Source: Butyriboletus loyo
Lineage: Eukaryota > Basidiomycota > Agaricomycetes > Boletales > Boletaceae
Assembly (NCBI GenBank): GCA_038093515.1
Contig: JBBPSI010000196.1
Coordinates: 1 to 45,004 of the forward strand
Direction of reading: 5' to 3'
DNA length: 45,004 bases
In this document: positions 1 to 11,200 of the stretch, in pieces
Position numbering within the stretch: position 1 is the stretch's first letter
Layout of the letters: each line of letters opens with the position of its first letter
Notes under the pieces: generated by a model
Databases searched by the model: none
What the model was told of the DNA's origin: nothing
The model's input: the letters and a program-made list of their open reading frames with translations, nothing else
Program-made: the position numbers and the translations under genes

Positions 1-25
1 AGTCCTCAACATTGGAAAAGAAAAC

Positions 26-2762
26 ATGATCCTGGGATTGCCGTGGCTGCGAGAGGCCAACCCGGTAATAGATTGGGCCACCGGCCACATCGATCTCCCG
101 GATCAGATCAAGAAGCCCCGACACGACTCTCCTCAGGCAATCGCTCAACAGTACCTGGTACGGTACCTTGACCTGGACCCAGACTCCAAGATCGCCAAGC
201 TCTGGAAGAAGCGAGTAGATGCTTCAGCACGGGACGCCTACCCCATCAGAAAGGCAACCATCGCGACTGAGATCGCCGCTTTGCCGCCTGGCGGGGAGCA
301 GATGCTGAGCAGGGAGGAGCGCGAATCCACTGCTGGAAGGCGGCCTTCATCACTCCCCAAGGGCTGTTCGAACCCACCGTGATGTTCTTCGGACTTTGTA
401 ACTCCCCAGCCACGTTCCAGGCTCTGATGGACCACATCTTCGGCGACCTTATGGCAGAAGGCTGGCTGATCATCTACATGGACGACCTTCTGATCCATTC
501 TGCCACCGCCACTGAACATGAAGCACGAACGATCCGTGTCCTGGAAAGACTTCGTGAACATAAGCTGTTCCTCAAACTGGAGAAATGTTCGTTCGACGCC
601 GAGGAAGTAGAATACCTCGGAATGATGGTCCGAGAAGGGCAGGTCAAGATGGACCCTACCAAGTTAAAAGCCATTCGCGAATGGAACCCCCCAACCTCTG
701 TGAAGGCTGTCAGGTCCTTCATAGGGTTTTGCAATTTCTATCGGAGATTTATCCAAGACTTCTCCCACATCGCAAAACCTCTCCACGACTTGACCAAGAA
801 GAACTCCCCCTGGGCATGGACCCCGGCTTGTGAACAGGCGTTCCAAGCAATCAAGCAGTCGTTCTTACGACAACCCGTCCTCTCCATGCCCGATGTCACC
901 AAACCGTTCGCCGTTATGACGGACGCCTCACTTACTGCTACCGGAGCGGTGCTCATGCAGAAGGACGTCAACGGCGACCTCCACCCCTGCGCCTACCTCT
1001 CAAAGACGCTCTCGCCCGCGGAGCGCAATTACGATATCTATGATCGCGAGTTGCTCGCGGTCATCCACGCATTAGAAGAGTGGCGCCACTACCTGCGAGG
1101 TACTGGCCATCAAGTAGAGATTCTCACCGACCACAAGAATCTCACGTATTTCCGCCAACCGAACAAGTTGTCCCGCCGGCAAGCACGCTGGCTCATGTTC
1201 CTGCAGGATTTCGACCTGCACTTCCACCACATCCCTGGTACTCAGATGGGCCCCGCAGATGCCTTGTCCCGCCGCGACGACGTTGACACTTCCGCCGACA
1301 ACCAGGAAGTGACCCTTCTCCCTGAAAATCTCTTTGCTCGAAAAATCGACGTCGCCCTCGCTGAAAAGATCGCAGCCTCCACTCCCAGCGATCCCATGAT
1401 TAAACGGTGTATGCAGGCGCTTTACGAAGACTCCCCGCTCTTTCCCAAGATGAATGCTGGTGATTGGGATTTCGACGGAAAGGAGTTATATTTCCGGAAG
1501 AAACGATATATCCCCGAGGCTGCACGCGTCGACCTCATCCGATCTCTGCACGAAAGCCCCGCTGGTGGTCACGGTGGCATATTCCGCACCCAGAATCTGG
1601 TGCAACGGGATTATTGGTGGCCAGGCATGGCTAATTTGGTCCGCCGTTTCGTCTCGGGCTGCGCCGTATGTCAAGCGCACAAGGTTAATACTCACCCCAC
1701 CGTGCCCCCTCTCACCCCTCTGGCCAGCGTGGCCTCTCGCCCATTTGAACAAGTCTCGGTCGACCTCATCACCGGTCTCCCTCCTTCTCTGGGTTATGAT
1801 TCAGTCATGGTCGTGGTAGACCATGGGCTTACGAAGGGGGTAATTTATTCCCCTTGCAATAAAGACATCGATGCGGCAGGAGTTGCCAAACTGTTTTCCT
1901 TCGGTTTGGCCTACATTCCCGCTGCATTTCCGACAGAGGTCCACAATTCGCGTCTGCGTTTGCTAGGGAACTCGCAAGATTGCTCGATTACGACCTCGCC
2001 CTCTCTTCCGCATATCACCCACAGACCGACGGTGAAACCGAACGAGTCAACCAAGAATTGGAGACGTATCTCCGAATCTTCTGCGACGGTCACCCCGAAC
2101 GTTGGGCAGAGCTCCTTCCCATGGCCGAGTTTTCCCACAACTCGATGACGCACTCCTCGACGAACGTGTCCCCGTTCTCCCTTATGGTTGGATACGAGCC
2201 AAGGTCTTATCCTCCAATCGGAAAGACTTTCCTCCCCGCCCTCGAGTCCAGACTCTCGGAACTCACGGGAGCCCGAACGGAAGCATTAGAAGCCCATGAG
2301 AAAGCACGGCGACTGATGAAGGAACGGATCTCGTCCAAGTTCCGTCCATGGAAAACTGGCGATAAGGTTTGGTTGGAAGGGCGCAACCTTCGACTCAGGT
2401 ACCCGTCAAAGAAGCTCGCCCCTAGACGGGAAGGTCCGTTTGAAATCGCACAGGTTATCTCCCCTGTGGCGTACAGGCTCCGACTACCACCGACATGGAA
2501 GATCCATGACGTCTTCCACGCGTCCCTCCTAACTCCTTATCGTGAAACGGCGGAACACGGTCCGAATTTCACAAACCCTCCTCCGGAAGAAATAGACGGA
2601 GATGAAGAATACGAGATCGATCGGATCCTATCCCATCGCGGCTCGAAGGGACGCCGTCAATTTCTGGTTTCCTGGAAAGGATACTCCGCAGCGGAGAATA
2701 CCTGGGAGCCAAATGGGAACTTGGTCCATGCGCAGGCTCTACTAAAGGCTTATAAGCTGTGA
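26..2762 (+). pseudogene. pol: Broken pol polyprotein: RT, RNase H, integrase, chromodomain (family A)
   Basis: Three reading frames together make a decayed pol. Frame one (26-about 322) has the ILGLPWLREANPVIDW motif between protease and RT. Near 305-325 it jumps straight to the late RT region (WKAAFITPQG, FFGLCNSPATFQ), so about 200 residues of early RT are missing. Frame two (about 325-1905) keeps the RT catalytic motif YMDDLL, RNase H (MTDAS, ELLAV, LTDHKNL), the integrase HHCC finger (GHGGIF to CAVCQAHK) and the first catalytic Asp region (VVVDHGLTKGV). A second frameshift near 1905-1930 moves to frame three, which holds SDRGPQF, SSAYHPQTDGETERVNQE and a C-terminal chromodomain (EYEIDRIL, FLVSWKGY, NTWEP) ending with TGA at 2760-2762. 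The domain order is certain. The lost RT segment makes the product non-functional. Confidence 0.9.
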
Positions 2763-2807
2763 CACCCCAAGGATTTCCCTTCCCCATCCTCACAGTAAAC
2801 AAACGAA

Positions 2808-4058
2808 ATGGCCATTCCCCCCGCTGAAAACGACGCCCTGCTTCCGGCTCAACCCCCTGTTCGTTCTTCTCGTCTCCCAGTCTCGTCCCGCTGCGTTCTC
2901 TACGCCGCCGTCCTGGAAAATCCTGTCGCCACCTACGCCCTAGAGCAGCGTATGGACTTCACCGGAGACTATGTTCTCCGCACCCTCGCTAGCCTTTACC
3001 GCTCCTACGCCCTCGCCCGTACCGTCCACACCCGCCTTTGCCCCGACAACCAGCCACCCGTATACGCCACCGCCCTAGAAACCTCTTTGATGGAGGCTAG
3101 GGGGTACACACTAGACATCCTCCATGCGGAGGGGTTCGGCTACGTCGTCGACCAGCTCCTCCCCGGCATCCTCGCACCTGTCTTGCGCCCCATCCTCGTC
3201 GCCCTCGCCCCTAGAGAGAGGGAGTTTTATTTTCAATCCAACGACCGCATCGGGTTCCTGCGCCCCACCGCTCGCGGCCCCAATCCCCCTCCTCGTCCTG
3301 CTGCGGAAGGATCTCCTCCGCCACTACCTATTCCAGCGCCACCCGCTAGAGATTCACCTGCGACCACTCTGGTAGCAGACTCGTCCAGAGAGACCACTGG
3401 AGAGTCCCTCGAGTCCTTTCGGACCGACGTCGACGAGCCCCAGGTCGCTCGTCGACACTCCCCCCTACCGCCTAGGACTGTGCGTCGCCAACCTCGCCAG
3501 ACGCTTCTCCAGGCTGGATCTGTCCCGGGATCGGTCACCCTCACCGCCGCTGGAAGAAGAATCGCCAACAGGGCCTTTCGCTCCGTCACCCCCCAACCAT
3601 CCACTCGTCGTGGCACCCCCGCTATCCAACTCATCCCTCGTGTCACCTCCCCCGCTGCCACCGCTGCCGCTGCAGCTGGTGGCTCTAACTCCTCTTCGTA
3701 CGGACCCCCGCCCCCCTACCTCCCCAGTCGGGGTACTCGTAATTCCCCTATCATCGTCGACGACAGATCCCCTGATCCCAGCCAGGGCGCTACTCGACCT
3801 CGCCTCGTCCGCCCGCAACTCTGCTTCGAGTGCGGGACCGTCGGCCACTTCCGTAGGGAGTGCCCTAACTACACGTGCCCCTTCTGCCACCGAATCGCCC
3901 CTGGTCATATTCAGGAATTTTGCCCCGAACGTGTATGCGGCCTCTGCGGAGCCATTGGCCATATCGTCGCAAACTGTGCCTTTCGGGACGACGTCTGGGC
4001 AGACATCAATCCCGACGACGCTTACGACTACGATGTCAACGAGGGGGAGTCTCAGTGA
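2808..4058 (+). CDS. Extra ORF downstream of pol with three zinc knuckles (family A)
   Basis: An intact 416-residue ORF starts at an ATG 45 bp after the pol stop and ends about 50 bp before the 3' LTR. The N-terminal 130 residues look folded and helical. The middle is Pro/Ser/Arg-rich and low in complexity, with a run of alanines near residue 287. The C-terminus carries three Cys/His knuckles: CFECGTVGHFRREC (CX2CX4HX4C), CPFCHRIAPGHIQEFC (CX2CX6HX4C) and CGLCGAIGHIVANC (CX2CX4HX4C), followed by an acidic tail. CX2CX4HX4C knuckles normally sit in Gag. Here they lie in a separate 3' ORF, so the product may be a nucleic-acid-binding accessory protein. That role is inference. It stayed open while pol decayed, which may mean recent activity or chance. 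Confidence 0.75.
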   Translation: MAIPPAENDALLPAQPPVRSSRLPVSSRCVLYAAVLENPVATYALEQRMDFTGDYVLRTLASLYRSYALARTVHTRLCPDNQPPVYATALETSLMEARGYTLDILHAEGFGYVVDQLLPGILAPVLRPILVALAPREREFYFQSNDRIGFLRPTARGPNPPPRPAAEGSPPPLPIPAPPARDSPATTLVADSSRETTGESLESFRTDVDEPQVARRHSPLPPRTVRRQPRQTLLQAGSVPGSVTLTAAGRRIANRAFRSVTPQPSTRRGTPAIQLIPRVTSPAATAAAAAGGSNSSSYGPPPPYLPSRGTRNSPIIVDDRSPDPSQGATRPRLVRPQLCFECGTVGHFRRECPNYTCPFCHRIAPGHIQEFCPERVCGLCGAIGHIVANCAFRDDVWADINPDDAYDYDVNEGESQ

Positions 4059-4096
4059 GGGGACCATTCAAGTTGTGGAGTCGGAGTCTCCACCAT

Positions 4097-4106
4097 GGGA
4101 AGGGGG
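4097..4106 (+). other. Polypurine tract of family A element
   Basis: A purine run (GGGAAGGGGG) lies 3 bp before the TGTTAC that opens the 3' LTR. This is the expected place for the plus-strand primer of a Ty3/Gypsy element. Confidence 0.7.
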
Positions 4107-4109
4107 TAA

Positions 4110-4538
4110 TGTTACGGTAGTACTTTATTTCTTTTCTCCACTACCGTTAGGACTCTTACATTCGCCTAGCCTCATGCTAGTTCCTGTTGAACGGTAACAA
4201 CCGTTCGTAGCTTAGTCATCACTTCCCGCGCACGGACACAGTTTCTTTCATACTCCAGAACGTTCTAGAGTATCTTTTCCTCATTCGTACTTTTGCTCTC
4301 GCGACCCGATTAGGGAGCATGGTCTGTGCGCAGACCTCAGTAGTATAAAGCCACTGTCTTTACACCCTGTAACGGTATCTAGTTCTACGCAGTAACCTGC
4401 TAGCAATTAGTTTCACTCCAGACTCTTAGTGTGCGCACTAAGGCATAGTCTGAGACCCAGCTCAGAAACGCTTCACGAGTCTCGAGGCCACTCCAGAGTG
4501 CCTCCTCGCTGTTCTAGTTGTTAGCGCCCAGCGTAACA
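4110..4538 (+). repeat. 3' LTR, family A
   Basis: The LTR opens with TGTTACGG and closes with GCGTAACA, giving a short terminal inverted repeat (TGTTAC/GTAACA). The same sequence recurs with small differences as a second copy at 28893-29320, which fixes both ends and a length of about 429 bp. It carries a TATA-like TATAAAG at 4344 and a dyad just upstream. A 3' portion is repeated in tandem directly after it. Confidence 0.88.
4321..4350 (+). promoter_or_regulatory. LTR A promoter: dyad plus TATA-like box
   Basis: GGTCTGTGCGCAGACC (4321-4336) is an inverted repeat (GGTCTG/CAGACC). TATAAAG follows at 4344-4350. The same GGTCTGTGCGC core lies upstream of the TATA box in LTR families B and D in this window, so it is probably a bound regulatory site. 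The binding factor is unknown. Confidence 0.5.
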
Positions 4539-4786
4539 GTTTCCTTCTCGCGACTCGATTAGGAACTTGGTCTGTGCGCAGACCCCCAGTAGTATAAAGA
4601 CCCGGTCTTTACACCATGTACAGTATCTAGTTCTACGCAACAATCTGCTAGCAATTAGTTCACTTCCAGACTCTTAGTGTGTGCACTAAGACATAGTCTG
4701 AGACTTCACCCAGAATCGTCTCTTGAGTCTCGAGGCCACTCCAGAGTGCCTCCTCGCTGTTCTGATTGTTAGCGCCCAGCATAACA
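4539..4786 (+). repeat. Tandem partial duplicate of LTR A (3' portion)
   Basis: This segment repeats about 248 bp of the LTR (compare from about 4291 onward): CTCGCGAC, the GGTCTGTGCGCAGACC dyad, TATAAAG, the GCTAGCAATTAGT stretch and the end GCATAACA. It lacks the first 180 bp of the LTR. Either the 3' LTR grew by an internal tandem duplication, or a second LTR was joined by recombination. It abuts the truncated LTR C fragment without a gap. Confidence 0.8.
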
Positions 4787-5084
4787 GTTTGTACTTGTGT
4801 TCTGTATAGTACCTATATAAGGTTAAGTAAGAACCACATGACGATATGTTAGAGATAAGAGATAAGACTAAGCATATTGTCCAATAGCATAATAAGAGCT
4901 ATATGTAATGAGACAAGCATGACAGAGTCTAGACAATGATGTCATATAGACCAGTCTAGAAACGTAGTGGCTGTAAGTGAAATACAGAAATAGAACACTA
5001 CCATTTCAACAATATCATGTAGACCAGTCTGGAAATGTAGTGGCTATAATTGAAATACAGAAATAGAACACTACCATTTCAACA
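4787..5084 (-). repeat. Inverted 5' fragment of LTR C with a 73-bp tandem repeat
   Basis: Read on the minus strand, the segment begins TGTTGAAATGG at 5084 and matches the first part of the plus-strand copy at 27310 onward (TAGACCAGTCTAGAAACG, the AGATAAGAGATAAGACTAAG stretch, ATAGTACC). Its terminal 73 bp are duplicated in tandem: 4939-5011 and 5012-5084 both end in CATTTCAACA. The 3' part of the LTR is missing, cut at the junction with LTR A. Confidence 0.75.
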
Positions 5085-5447
5085 GTAGCTGCATCAAATG
5101 GAGACATTCCTGCTCCTGTTGTTGTACCCTGCCCAATCTGTTGTTGATAACAAGGGATATCCATTGTTCTCATCCCCCTCATAATTAATTGATCTTTCTG
5201 TGCAACCCTACCACCATTGTCCCAGTCCCTTATTCTGAGGTCTATTTTTTTTTGCAATTTTCCCACATGGCCAAGTTGCCTGAACATCTGACATGGTCAG
5301 ATAAGAGAAGCAGAGCCAAGCCCCAGCTTTTGAGCCAACTCAGAGCCAGGCTGTGCAAATCACTAATATTGTCGATGACAACGCGCCACATGTAGTACTG
5401 TAAGGGTTAAACAGGTATCTGACAGCTTGGAGAGCTCAGTTCTAGTG
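5085..5447. other. Intergenic: no gene recognised
   Basis: This lies between the LTR C fragment and the eIF2-alpha stop codon. It is AT-rich with a T9 run near 5242 and has no ORF with coding character. The right-hand part should hold the 3' untranslated region of the eIF2-alpha gene, which is read leftward. I see no further repeat match inside the window. Confidence 0.5.
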
Positions 5448-6741
5448 CTAAATCCCCTCATCGTCATCCTCGTCACCTGAAACTTCTGCATTCTCCTGTC
5501 CAACCTTGGCCATGAGCTGTGCCAAATCTTGTTCTTCTGTTTCCGAAACTGCTTTCGGCTGCGACAGAACTTACTTCATGCACTGATTCAAGAAGAATGA
5601 ATGCCTTACCTTCATCTTCACGACTAATGCACCTCCTTGGGACTCGATCGAGCTTTGAATAGATTCGATAGCGCGTTCGAGGCGGTCAATCGCAACAAAC
5701 TAAAGACAACAGCAGGTTTGCACGTCAGCGCCCTTTGAGCTCTCCTTCTCATTCTTCGCATCGATTTCCCACCTTGTCCGTCGCATTGGTACTCAACACA
5801 TATAGCGGCGGGGCGACCAACTTGGCTTTGATTGGAACAGTCTCGTTGCTCTCGTTCTCTCCCGCCCTGAGTGCTTTTTTGATTGCATCGATTCCAGCCG
5901 GCGTATAGCACGTCAACTCGATGTCTGCCCGGAGCTTGATGGGCTGGGGCGTAAGTCGCCGAGCAATTGTGCTGGTGAGCGCAGCAATTGTAGCAGGACT
6001 TGGTGGGTTGGCGAGCGAAGAAAAGACCGTGTCTTGTTCACTAAAATTGATCACTCGTTGTCAGCGTGCACGAAAGCGATCTTCGGACGAATGAAGGATG
6101 CGCTCACGTGAGTGCCAACTTGAATGCATCATACGGATGCCCATAGATCTTCCCGAGTGGCCAAGCGACCTGCTCGTACAGCTTTTCCAATCGAGCTTCT
6201 TCACTCGACCCACCGGGAGTCTCTTCCGTTCCCGCACATTCTTCCTCAGTGGGAACGGGAGCATCGACAGAAGGTAATTTTGATGCAACGTGTCGCATGA
6301 TGGAGGCCACTGCTTTGGATTTCATATACCGTTCTTCGCACTTGGTAATGTCTTCAGGCGAAACACGGCGTTTTGAGAGATCAATATAACCTAGCGATTT
6401 ATTAGGAGAGCGACTCAATCCAAGATTTTCGATCTGGATGTGTGCGTTACGACATACCTTTCTCGCGATCTACCCTCAGTACGACAACGACTTCGTTCCT
6501 GCCAACTCTGATCAGTTTTTGAATTGATCGTATCCGTCGTCTCGAAAGCTCAGATAGCAAGATCATTCCCTCGATGTTGTCATATTCGAGCTGTCCTCCA
6601 AGGGAATCCATTGGCCGTCTGTACGTTTGCTGACAATACAAGACTCACTAGTTTCACATAAGCACCCATCTCTGCGATTTGCCGGACCTGCACCATGACA
6701 AGTTCGTCGACCTCGGGATATCGTTGTTCGTAGTACCGCAT
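5448..6741 (-). CDS. SUI2: Translation initiation factor eIF2 alpha subunit
   Basis: Six exons on the minus strand: 6741-6649, 6590-6458, 6390-6108, 6040-5773, 5699-5610 and 5558-5448. Together they give 978 nt, or 325 residues plus stop, with all junctions in phase and introns of 51-73 bp with GT-AG ends. The N-terminus ([20 protein letters not shown]) begins the S1-type RNA-binding domain. [17 protein letters not shown] holds the regulatory serine (Ser47 here, equal to Ser51/52 elsewhere) that GCN2-type kinases phosphorylate. [20 protein letters not shown] and RADIELTCY lead through the helical domain to the C-terminal domain, and an acidic tail ends the protein. eIF2-alpha is part of the GTP-dependent factor that brings initiator tRNA to the 40S subunit. 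The ATG at 6741 has an in-frame stop upstream. A short upstream exon cannot be excluded. Only 220 bp separate it from the TSR3 stop. Confidence 0.95.
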
Positions 6742-6961
6742 AGCTGTTGTTTTCTGGCCGACTGCTGATAATCAGAGTGAGCTGGGAAATCTGATAAACT
6801 TGTTCACGATGGCAACTGGACAAGCAAAACTGTTGGAGTCACACAATCATAGTTCCTTACGTAATACTCCGCCAAATTATCTCGCCGTCGAAGAGACAAA
6901 CACACGTTGGGCCACATTCTATTCAAGGGATACCTTGATAAAGAATAACATACACGTACAT

Positions 6962-8073
6962 CTATTCCTCATCTCCTTCCTCCCCGGACTCTGATGCATC
7001 ATCAAGAACAATTGGAACGTGATTAGGATTGGGAACCAAGAGGTCCTCCGTGCTTCTCGACGTAAAATCTGCATGTGGACAAACGATCCAGATCGTCCAC
7101 GAATCATTTCCGAATGAGTAAACCGACCTTTGTCTTTGTCTTTACGCGATTCTTCATAATTGTTCTCGAGTTCGACGAGAATCGCGTCCTGCATCGCGGT
7201 AACTTCCCTCGCTGACTTGCATGTTTTATATTTCTCCAAATATACCCTGAAGGAGGAGCACGTATCAAATCGATGCGTACAATATGGGAAGCAACTCTAC
7301 TCGCCTATTGACCTTCCAGAATGCGTCTCCCCAGCCGAATCCACTCAACAGGGTCTCTGCATACTGGTCGAATCCCGTGATATAGAAAGCAGCAGCAAGA
7401 GCTTCCACACAATTGAGTCTCCATGGTTTACCGTAATTCGTTGGATTGGTGGCAAGGAGATATGGTACTAGACCAAGATATGAGTTTAAAAAACGCCGAG
7501 CGACACCTACATACGCAAACGCTCGTGGGGACTTGCTATCTTTGAAAAGGGAACATCGCCTAGACGCGCCCACGAACACTCGACGACCGCGAGCCCGTCT
7601 TTGGCCACGATATCTCTGTCAGCCGGACTTACGACGGAAGTACCATTGGGTCTTCGAAGGGACGAGAATCGTGAACATGAACTACCCACACACCACACAC
7701 GTAGCGACTCACGATAAGACGACACCGCGGAAGCGCAGCCCGACTTTAAGTTCCTTCAGAAAACCGAGTCTGGCGAGTTTCTTTCCAGAGCATCTACGCG
7801 GGTCACAGTGATCAAAGTCCTTCCGTGTGGTCAGGAGGGCTGCGGGGTCAAATTTGACTTCAATACACTTACCCACATAGCTAGAGGGACGCCAATTTTG
7901 GTTGGACGAGGAGCTGATTGATCGTCGACATGATCATCCCCGTCCTCCACAAGGCTGTCCGGCTTCACATCGGGATGCTCATCGTACCGAATTCTTTCGC
8001 CAGTGTGGTTGATACGTGAACGTCGTGCCCTTGGTCTCGACGATGAGCCCTGTTTCTTGGTTCCCTTTCCCAT
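6962..8073 (-). CDS. TSR3: 18S rRNA aminocarboxypropyltransferase Tsr3
   Basis: Six exons on the minus strand: 8073-7873, 7819-7713, 7651-7515, 7467-7305, 7246-7128 and 7068-6962. They total 834 nt, or 277 residues, all in phase. Family blocks in order are [104 protein letters not shown] and [12 protein letters not shown], then an acidic tail. Tsr3 is a SPOUT-fold enzyme that moves the aminocarboxypropyl group of S-adenosylmethionine onto the hypermodified 18S rRNA pseudouridine late in 40S maturation. Intron 4 (7247-7304) needs a GC donor (AG/GCGAGT) to keep the frame and the family sequence; the nearby GT would break it. A divergent gene starts 165 bp upstream. Confidence 0.95.
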
Positions 8074-8238
8074 TGTCTGACTCGGAGTCGGAACAACATC
8101 TGATTATTTAACCCCTCCACCTCAACATTGCGACCCCCCTTTCTTTCCAGACGCGAAACCCTAACCCGATAACACGTGTTTTGCGTCCGGCAGACTTTCT
8201 GGATTGTTTGCTCGTCGTCGTCGTTGCCGTCGTCCAAC
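8074..8238. promoter_or_regulatory. Divergent promoter between TSR3 and the BTB/CAP-Gly gene
   Basis: Only 165 bp separate the two start codons, so both genes must share this interval for their promoters and 5' leaders. It has no clear TATA box. GACTCGGAGTC near 8080 is a short inverted repeat, and AACACGTGTT near 8172 is an E-box-type palindrome containing CACGTG. Both are possible factor sites; neither is proven. Confidence 0.5.
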
Positions 8239-11200
8239 ATGTCGTCCTCACCACCCATGGCGACGAACAACCCTCCTCCGCCCGGGATACCAGAAGCATC
8301 GCGTCTGTCCACGCAGACCTGGCAAAACGACCTGCTCGAACTCTTCCACAACGCCAAGGATCGCTTCCCGGATGTCGTATGGGAACTGCATCCAGACGAC
8401 GATCAGGATTCCACAGAGGAGATTTGGGGCCACAAAGGTGTGCATGATCATCGCAGGCATCGTCGCCATCTGACGCTCTCCTAGCGATTGTATACGCGCG
8501 TGCCCCACCTTCGTTCCAGGCGCGCTACTTCTCCTTTCGCCCTCCGCCCATCACGTCTCCGACACCGTACTCGTCTTCCCCCTCCCCAGCCCCTGCACAC
8601 TCATCAGTATCGCTAAGTCTGACTCTAGATTATGCTCACAACTCACGTTCCCCTTCCCCATACCGTTCCTCGTCCCCGTCACCATCCACCAACCAAGGTG
8701 GCATTCTCCGTCTCCCTCAACAAATTTCCCCCGCCCTCTTCTCCAATGAACTAGAATATCTGTATACAGGAAAAGGCCTAGGAGAGGCTTTTGAGTTTCT
8801 CTTTGATACCTCCGAATCACGCGACCTCGTCGACGCGGAGGAGAACCGTATCGACAAGCTCCGCAAAGACCTGGTTTATATGTGGCGTTCTCGTCTCTAC
8901 TCTGATATTCGCATCTCTCTCACCGGCACATTTTCGACATCAAACCCTGAGCATACAACCGCGATTTTTTCCTCTCACCGTTTCGTTCTCGTCTCTCGTT
9001 CCCCGTACTTCCGAGCCCAGCTCCTCAACTGGGGTCCTAAAGCCACGATTATGGCTGGATCATCCGCACTGGCTGAACCGCTAACAGTTACGCTCCCCTC
9101 TCCGCCATTCACACCTGCGTCCCTTCACTTCACCCTGGGTTACATCTACACAGGTACCCTTGTTTTCTCCCATCGAACATATGACCTCGATACTGCGTTT
9201 GCCATTCTTCGATCAGCGAACTATCTCTCCCTCCCCCACCTCCACAACGAGATCCAGGCCCGTATCGTTTACGAAATGCTCCATGGCCTCTATCACGCGT
9301 TCCTCGAATTCGACGAGTACGAGCGAATCACTAGTGCCAAGTGGGGTATTGGCGGATGTCGATGCCGTCAATGTGCCCGCAGAGTTCCACGCGTGCTCGA
9401 ATTCGCCCTCGCTGACGATGTCGCTAACAACTACCTTGAGCGAGGCGCTAGACGCGCACTTGTAGGTCTCTTTGGGGAAGGCTGGTGTAACGCCGAATTC
9501 GCCGCTTTACCTCAGAAAATACGGGACAGCGTCGTCAAGGGAGTTGGTAAGCGTACGACACCCACCAACGTTTTCCCGCTGCTCTTCGCCGCTCAACACG
9601 CAATAAAGAAGTTGGATGCCGCCATCGATGCGTGGGCAGATGTATCGAGGGAGATGGTAACGACGGCGCAAAAAACGATCGATGAGTGTCTCGTGAAGGA
9701 AAGCGAGATATGCTTTGAGCAGGCAGAATGGGTTGAGATGTTGGAAGGCGATGGGGTCGGGTTTGAAGACACAGAGAGGGTAGGCTGGGTCATGGAGGCG
9801 CTTAAGAGGGGAATGAGTGAACGTTATGCTGCGACCGTCTATCAGGTGCGTCAGTTAATCCATTGCGATTTTAACAAATCTTGATGACCAAGTTCTGGTC
9901 TCCCACCACAGACGCTTGTGTCCAGTATACTACTTCGCCCGCATGTCACAGAAACAGACGCAACAATGCTCTCGCAGACGTCACAGATCCGTGCGCAGGT
10001 GGAAGAAGCCCGCGTTGATCTGCTGAGATGGATCAGGAAACGGTGGATGGGGATACGCCAGGAAGGTGGTTTCGACGCTCTCGAGGGATGGTCAATCAAA
10101 GAGATCTCGCAAGGTATGACGCATTCTCAAAAATTCATTTGTTTAATCTGACTTATCTGCAATTGACCTTTTGCAATTGTTCCAGAGATCGAAGTTCCTG
10201 TCGAAGATCTTATTTCTCCCGCACCACATCACACAGTCCGAAATCCTCATTTATCTCGCGCTCTCCGGCCATCCTTGATCCGCGGGTCCGGCGACGCAGA
10301 CTCGGATACACTCTCAGTCCATTCTCTGCGTGCTTCCGTCCTCTCGCGTACAGTTCCTTCCTCAAAATCCCACGGCCAAGGTAGGGATGGGAACCTTACG
10401 TCTTCAGGGGGTTCGATGCGGAGTGTCGCTCGGAGTACAACTACCCTCATACCAACTGGTTCCGGGAGGGTGCGCAACCACAGTACGGCGTCTCGCGCGA
10501 GCGAGAGACCCGACTCCAAGCTCACACCGGATTCTGCGAGCGTCATGAGTGTACGATCTGGTGCGACAGACAAGGCTCGTGCACACGGTCGTGTGGTCGG
10601 ACATCGGAAGTCGCCGTCAATGAATACGACTTCCACACGCTCAACTGTCAGTGTAGACGATCGCGAATCGCGAGCAAGCGATAAGGATGGCGATGGCGAA
10701 GGGGACGACAGCTATGATGGTACATCAACGCCAACTCCGTCAGTCACGGCCTCGAACGCGCGGCCTACTCTGTCCAAGATCATCACCAACAGCACCTCAT
10801 CCATGCGCTCCACAGGCTCGACATCCATCAAGCATCCTATTCCTTCTGTCCGCTCCCGACATTCCACCGTCGTCCGTTCCTCCCATCACTCATCCCATCA
10901 TCCTAACGGTCTATCTACCCTCCGCATACCATCCTCCACACCCCGCCCAAACTCCAGCGTTTCTTCTGCGACATCTGACACGTCCACTTTCCGCACCGCA
11001 CCATCTGAGCTCATCACGCCGACTTCAGCAGGTTCTAGCGGCGCACGCTCCCGCAAAGCATCCGGTGGATCCACGCTGTCAACTGTCAGCACGCGAACCG
11101 TCGGGACGACCGCCAAAAAGAGCACCATGTCCAGTGCAACGGGGCCAGGCCCAGGAGGTGCATCGACGACAGTCCGAACCCGTGTCGCGTCTGGCGTCTC

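Larger units (their letters stand above)
1..4786 (+). mobile_element. Ty3/Gypsy chromodomain retrotransposon, family A, 5' part outside window
   Basis: The stretch reads in order as the end of a protease/linker region, reverse transcriptase, RNase H, integrase, chromodomain, an extra zinc-knuckle ORF, a polypurine tract and an LTR. That order (integrase after RT, chromodomain at the end) marks a Ty3/Gypsy chromovirus. The 5' LTR and gag would lie left of the window. The copy is dead as read: pol has an internal deletion and a frameshift. The right limit is the end of a tandemly duplicated LTR segment. High-GC codon use in pol and the extra ORF differs from the AT-richer Gypsy B element at 34.9-41.6 kb, so the two are different families. 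Confidence 0.9.

Noticed and set aside
4539..4786. Considered as an independent solo LTR
   Set aside because: It lacks the 5' end of the LTR and has no target duplication; a tandem duplication explains it better.
7305..7312. GT donor of TSR3 intron 4 at AAG/GTCAAT
   Set aside because: It would put the next exon out of frame and lose the conserved VN-R segment; the GC donor 8 bp on fits.
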